Source: a bacterium (GTDB lineage Bacteria > Zixibacteria > MSB-5A5 > GN15 > FEB-12). From it: a DNA stretch of 5,415 bases. Shown in pieces: positions 4,992-5,415 of this stretch. The stretch is taken from positions 1 through 5,415 of the forward strand of contig JAUXBJ010000170.1 of NCBI GenBank assembly GCA_030619425.1, given 5' to 3'. Made by a program: the position numbers and the translations under genes. The notes beneath the pieces were generated by a model, which was not told the DNA's origin, did not search any database, and saw only the letters and a program-made list of their open reading frames with translations. How positions within the stretch are numbered: the first letter of the stretch is position 1; every line of letters begins with the position of its first letter.

Positions 4992-5020
4992 GCCCGCCTC
5001 GGTGGAGGCGGGCTTTTTCT
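4992..5020 (+). terminator. Strong rho-independent terminator
   Basis: GCCCGCCTC (4992-5000) pairs perfectly with GAGGCGGGC (5005-5013) around a GGTG loop and is followed by TTTTTCT. The T-run is on the plus strand, so it serves transcription from the left, presumably the interrupted gene. It lies 27 bases past the end of the convergent TonB-domain gene and may also act weakly on that transcript; on the minus strand only ATCGTCGTTTTC follows. Confidence 0.88.
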
Positions 5021-5047
5021 TGCGTTATGGCCGATGTGGTAGCGCCA

Positions 5048-5415
5048 CTAATGCAGGACGAATTCGTATTGATAGGCCACCCAGACAGCGATAGGATTAC
5101 CGCTTTGCTCAGCCGGTTTGTACCGACAATAATAGGCATGTTCGACCGCTGCATTGTCAAGCGACATTGACCCCGAGGATTTGTGGACCATGGCCTTGAC
5201 TACGACGCCGCTTTTGTCCACTAGCGCTTTTACGAACATAGATCCCTCTACCCCCCTTTTCATTGCCACCTTAGGGTATTCAATGCGGGGCTGATCGATC
5301 ATTTCGGGAAACTTGTCCACCGGAACAGGCTCTGAAATGCTGGGAAGATCGCACACGCTGCCATCATCAACCAAAGCTAGCAGATGTTTAGCGTGCTCAC
5401 GCTTGTCATCTGCTC
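5048..5415 (-). CDS. TonB C-terminal domain protein, 5' end outside window
   Basis: The minus-strand frame is open from the right window edge to TAG at 5048-5050, giving 121 residues. The TTG at 5374 is not the start, because the frame continues upstream (ADDKREHAKHLLALVDDGS). A TonB-type C-terminal domain covers about residues 36-121: PEMIDQPRIEYPKVAMKRG, then VEGSMFVKALVDKSGVVVKA, SSGSMSLDNAAVEHA, YKPAEQSGNPIAVWV and a final strand YQYEFVLH. These match the family's YP..A...G.EG.v.v...vd..G, SSG...LD.AA and PA...G.PvavWv features. The domain normally links an inner-membrane energising complex to outer-membrane receptors. Many TonB-domain proteins in environmental bacteria are instead fused to peptidase, repeat or linker regions. 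The N-terminal part, which would tell, is missing. It converges on the decayed gene to its left. Confidence 0.88.
   Translation of the reverse strand, partial: ADDKREHAKHLLALVDDGSVCDLPSISEPVPVDKFPEMIDQPRIEYPKVAMKRGVEGSMFVKALVDKSGVVVKAMVHKSSGSMSLDNAAVEHAYYCRYKPAEQSGNPIAVWVAYQYEFVLH

Larger units (their letters stand above)
4630..5094 (+). pseudogene. Small gene apparently interrupted by repeat insertion
   Basis: GTG 4630 has a GGAGG ribosome site and reads VTCDNVA before entering the hairpin block at 4653; TGA 4678-4680 lies within that block. Past the block the same frame is open and becomes protein-like at about 4816-4990: QIIFNNLHDLIVRILERKSV, then SEELKGQLEEKKASS and a Pro/Ala/Ser/Thr-rich stretch. 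This suggests an amphipathic helix followed by a flexible tail. The frame then runs without a stop straight through the terminator at 4992-5020 to a TGA at 5092-5094, so the native stop seems lost. Residues coded by 4696-4810 are simply translated hairpins (for example RLRRGQDPAERR) and are not believable protein. I recognise no family. The case for one interrupted gene is the shared frame, the ribosome site and the terminator; the alternative is unrelated fragments. Confidence 0.3.

Noticed and set aside
4696..5094. Intact 132-residue plus-strand gene
   Set aside because: Its first third is translated hairpin repeats and its end runs through a strong terminator, so it is listed as an interrupted remnant instead.

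Overview
The window looks like chromosomal DNA from an uncultured, probably Gram-negative bacterium with moderate GC content. A TonB C-terminal domain at the right edge points to an outer membrane. The gaps are crowded with short dispersed palindromic repeats of the kind common in environmental and candidate-phylum genomes (Zixibacteria-like FCB bacteria or Deltaproteobacteria would fit). That placement is an inference from gene style and repeats; no marker gene is present.

Left part (1-2940): the 3' part of a DUF885 metallopeptidase-like gene, open to the window edge, is followed by a spacer with a dispersed palindromic repeat. Next is a tight two-gene operon: a DUF2953 membrane-anchored protein (YtfI-like) overlapping by 8 bases a GerW/YtfJ family protein. 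This pair is best known from Bacillus spore formers, but here there is no other sporulation context. A GC-rich hairpin follows.

Middle part (2940-4440): a good sigma-70-type promoter drives a small SpoIIAA/STAS-like protein. The gene ends in a terminator built from the tail of a repeat element. A three-helix 64-residue membrane protein is bracketed by two direct-repeat arrays (5 and 6 units, about 22-base period) in the same orientation. Both arrays share a 15-base core and the same extended last unit.

Right part (4440-5415): a repeat-rich, decayed stretch. It holds a second copy of the palindrome seen at 1624, a 26-base palindrome, two open fragments without intact ends, two compound hairpins of matching architecture and two more GC hairpins. 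A strong terminator then precedes the convergent 3' end of a minus-strand TonB-domain gene that runs off the window.

I see no defence system, RNA gene, CRISPR array or intact transposase. The items most worth a second look are the paired 22-base arrays around the small membrane gene, the repeat-derived terminator, the DUF2953-GerW operon outside a visible sporulation context, and the apparent repeat insertion into a small gene at 4630-5020.
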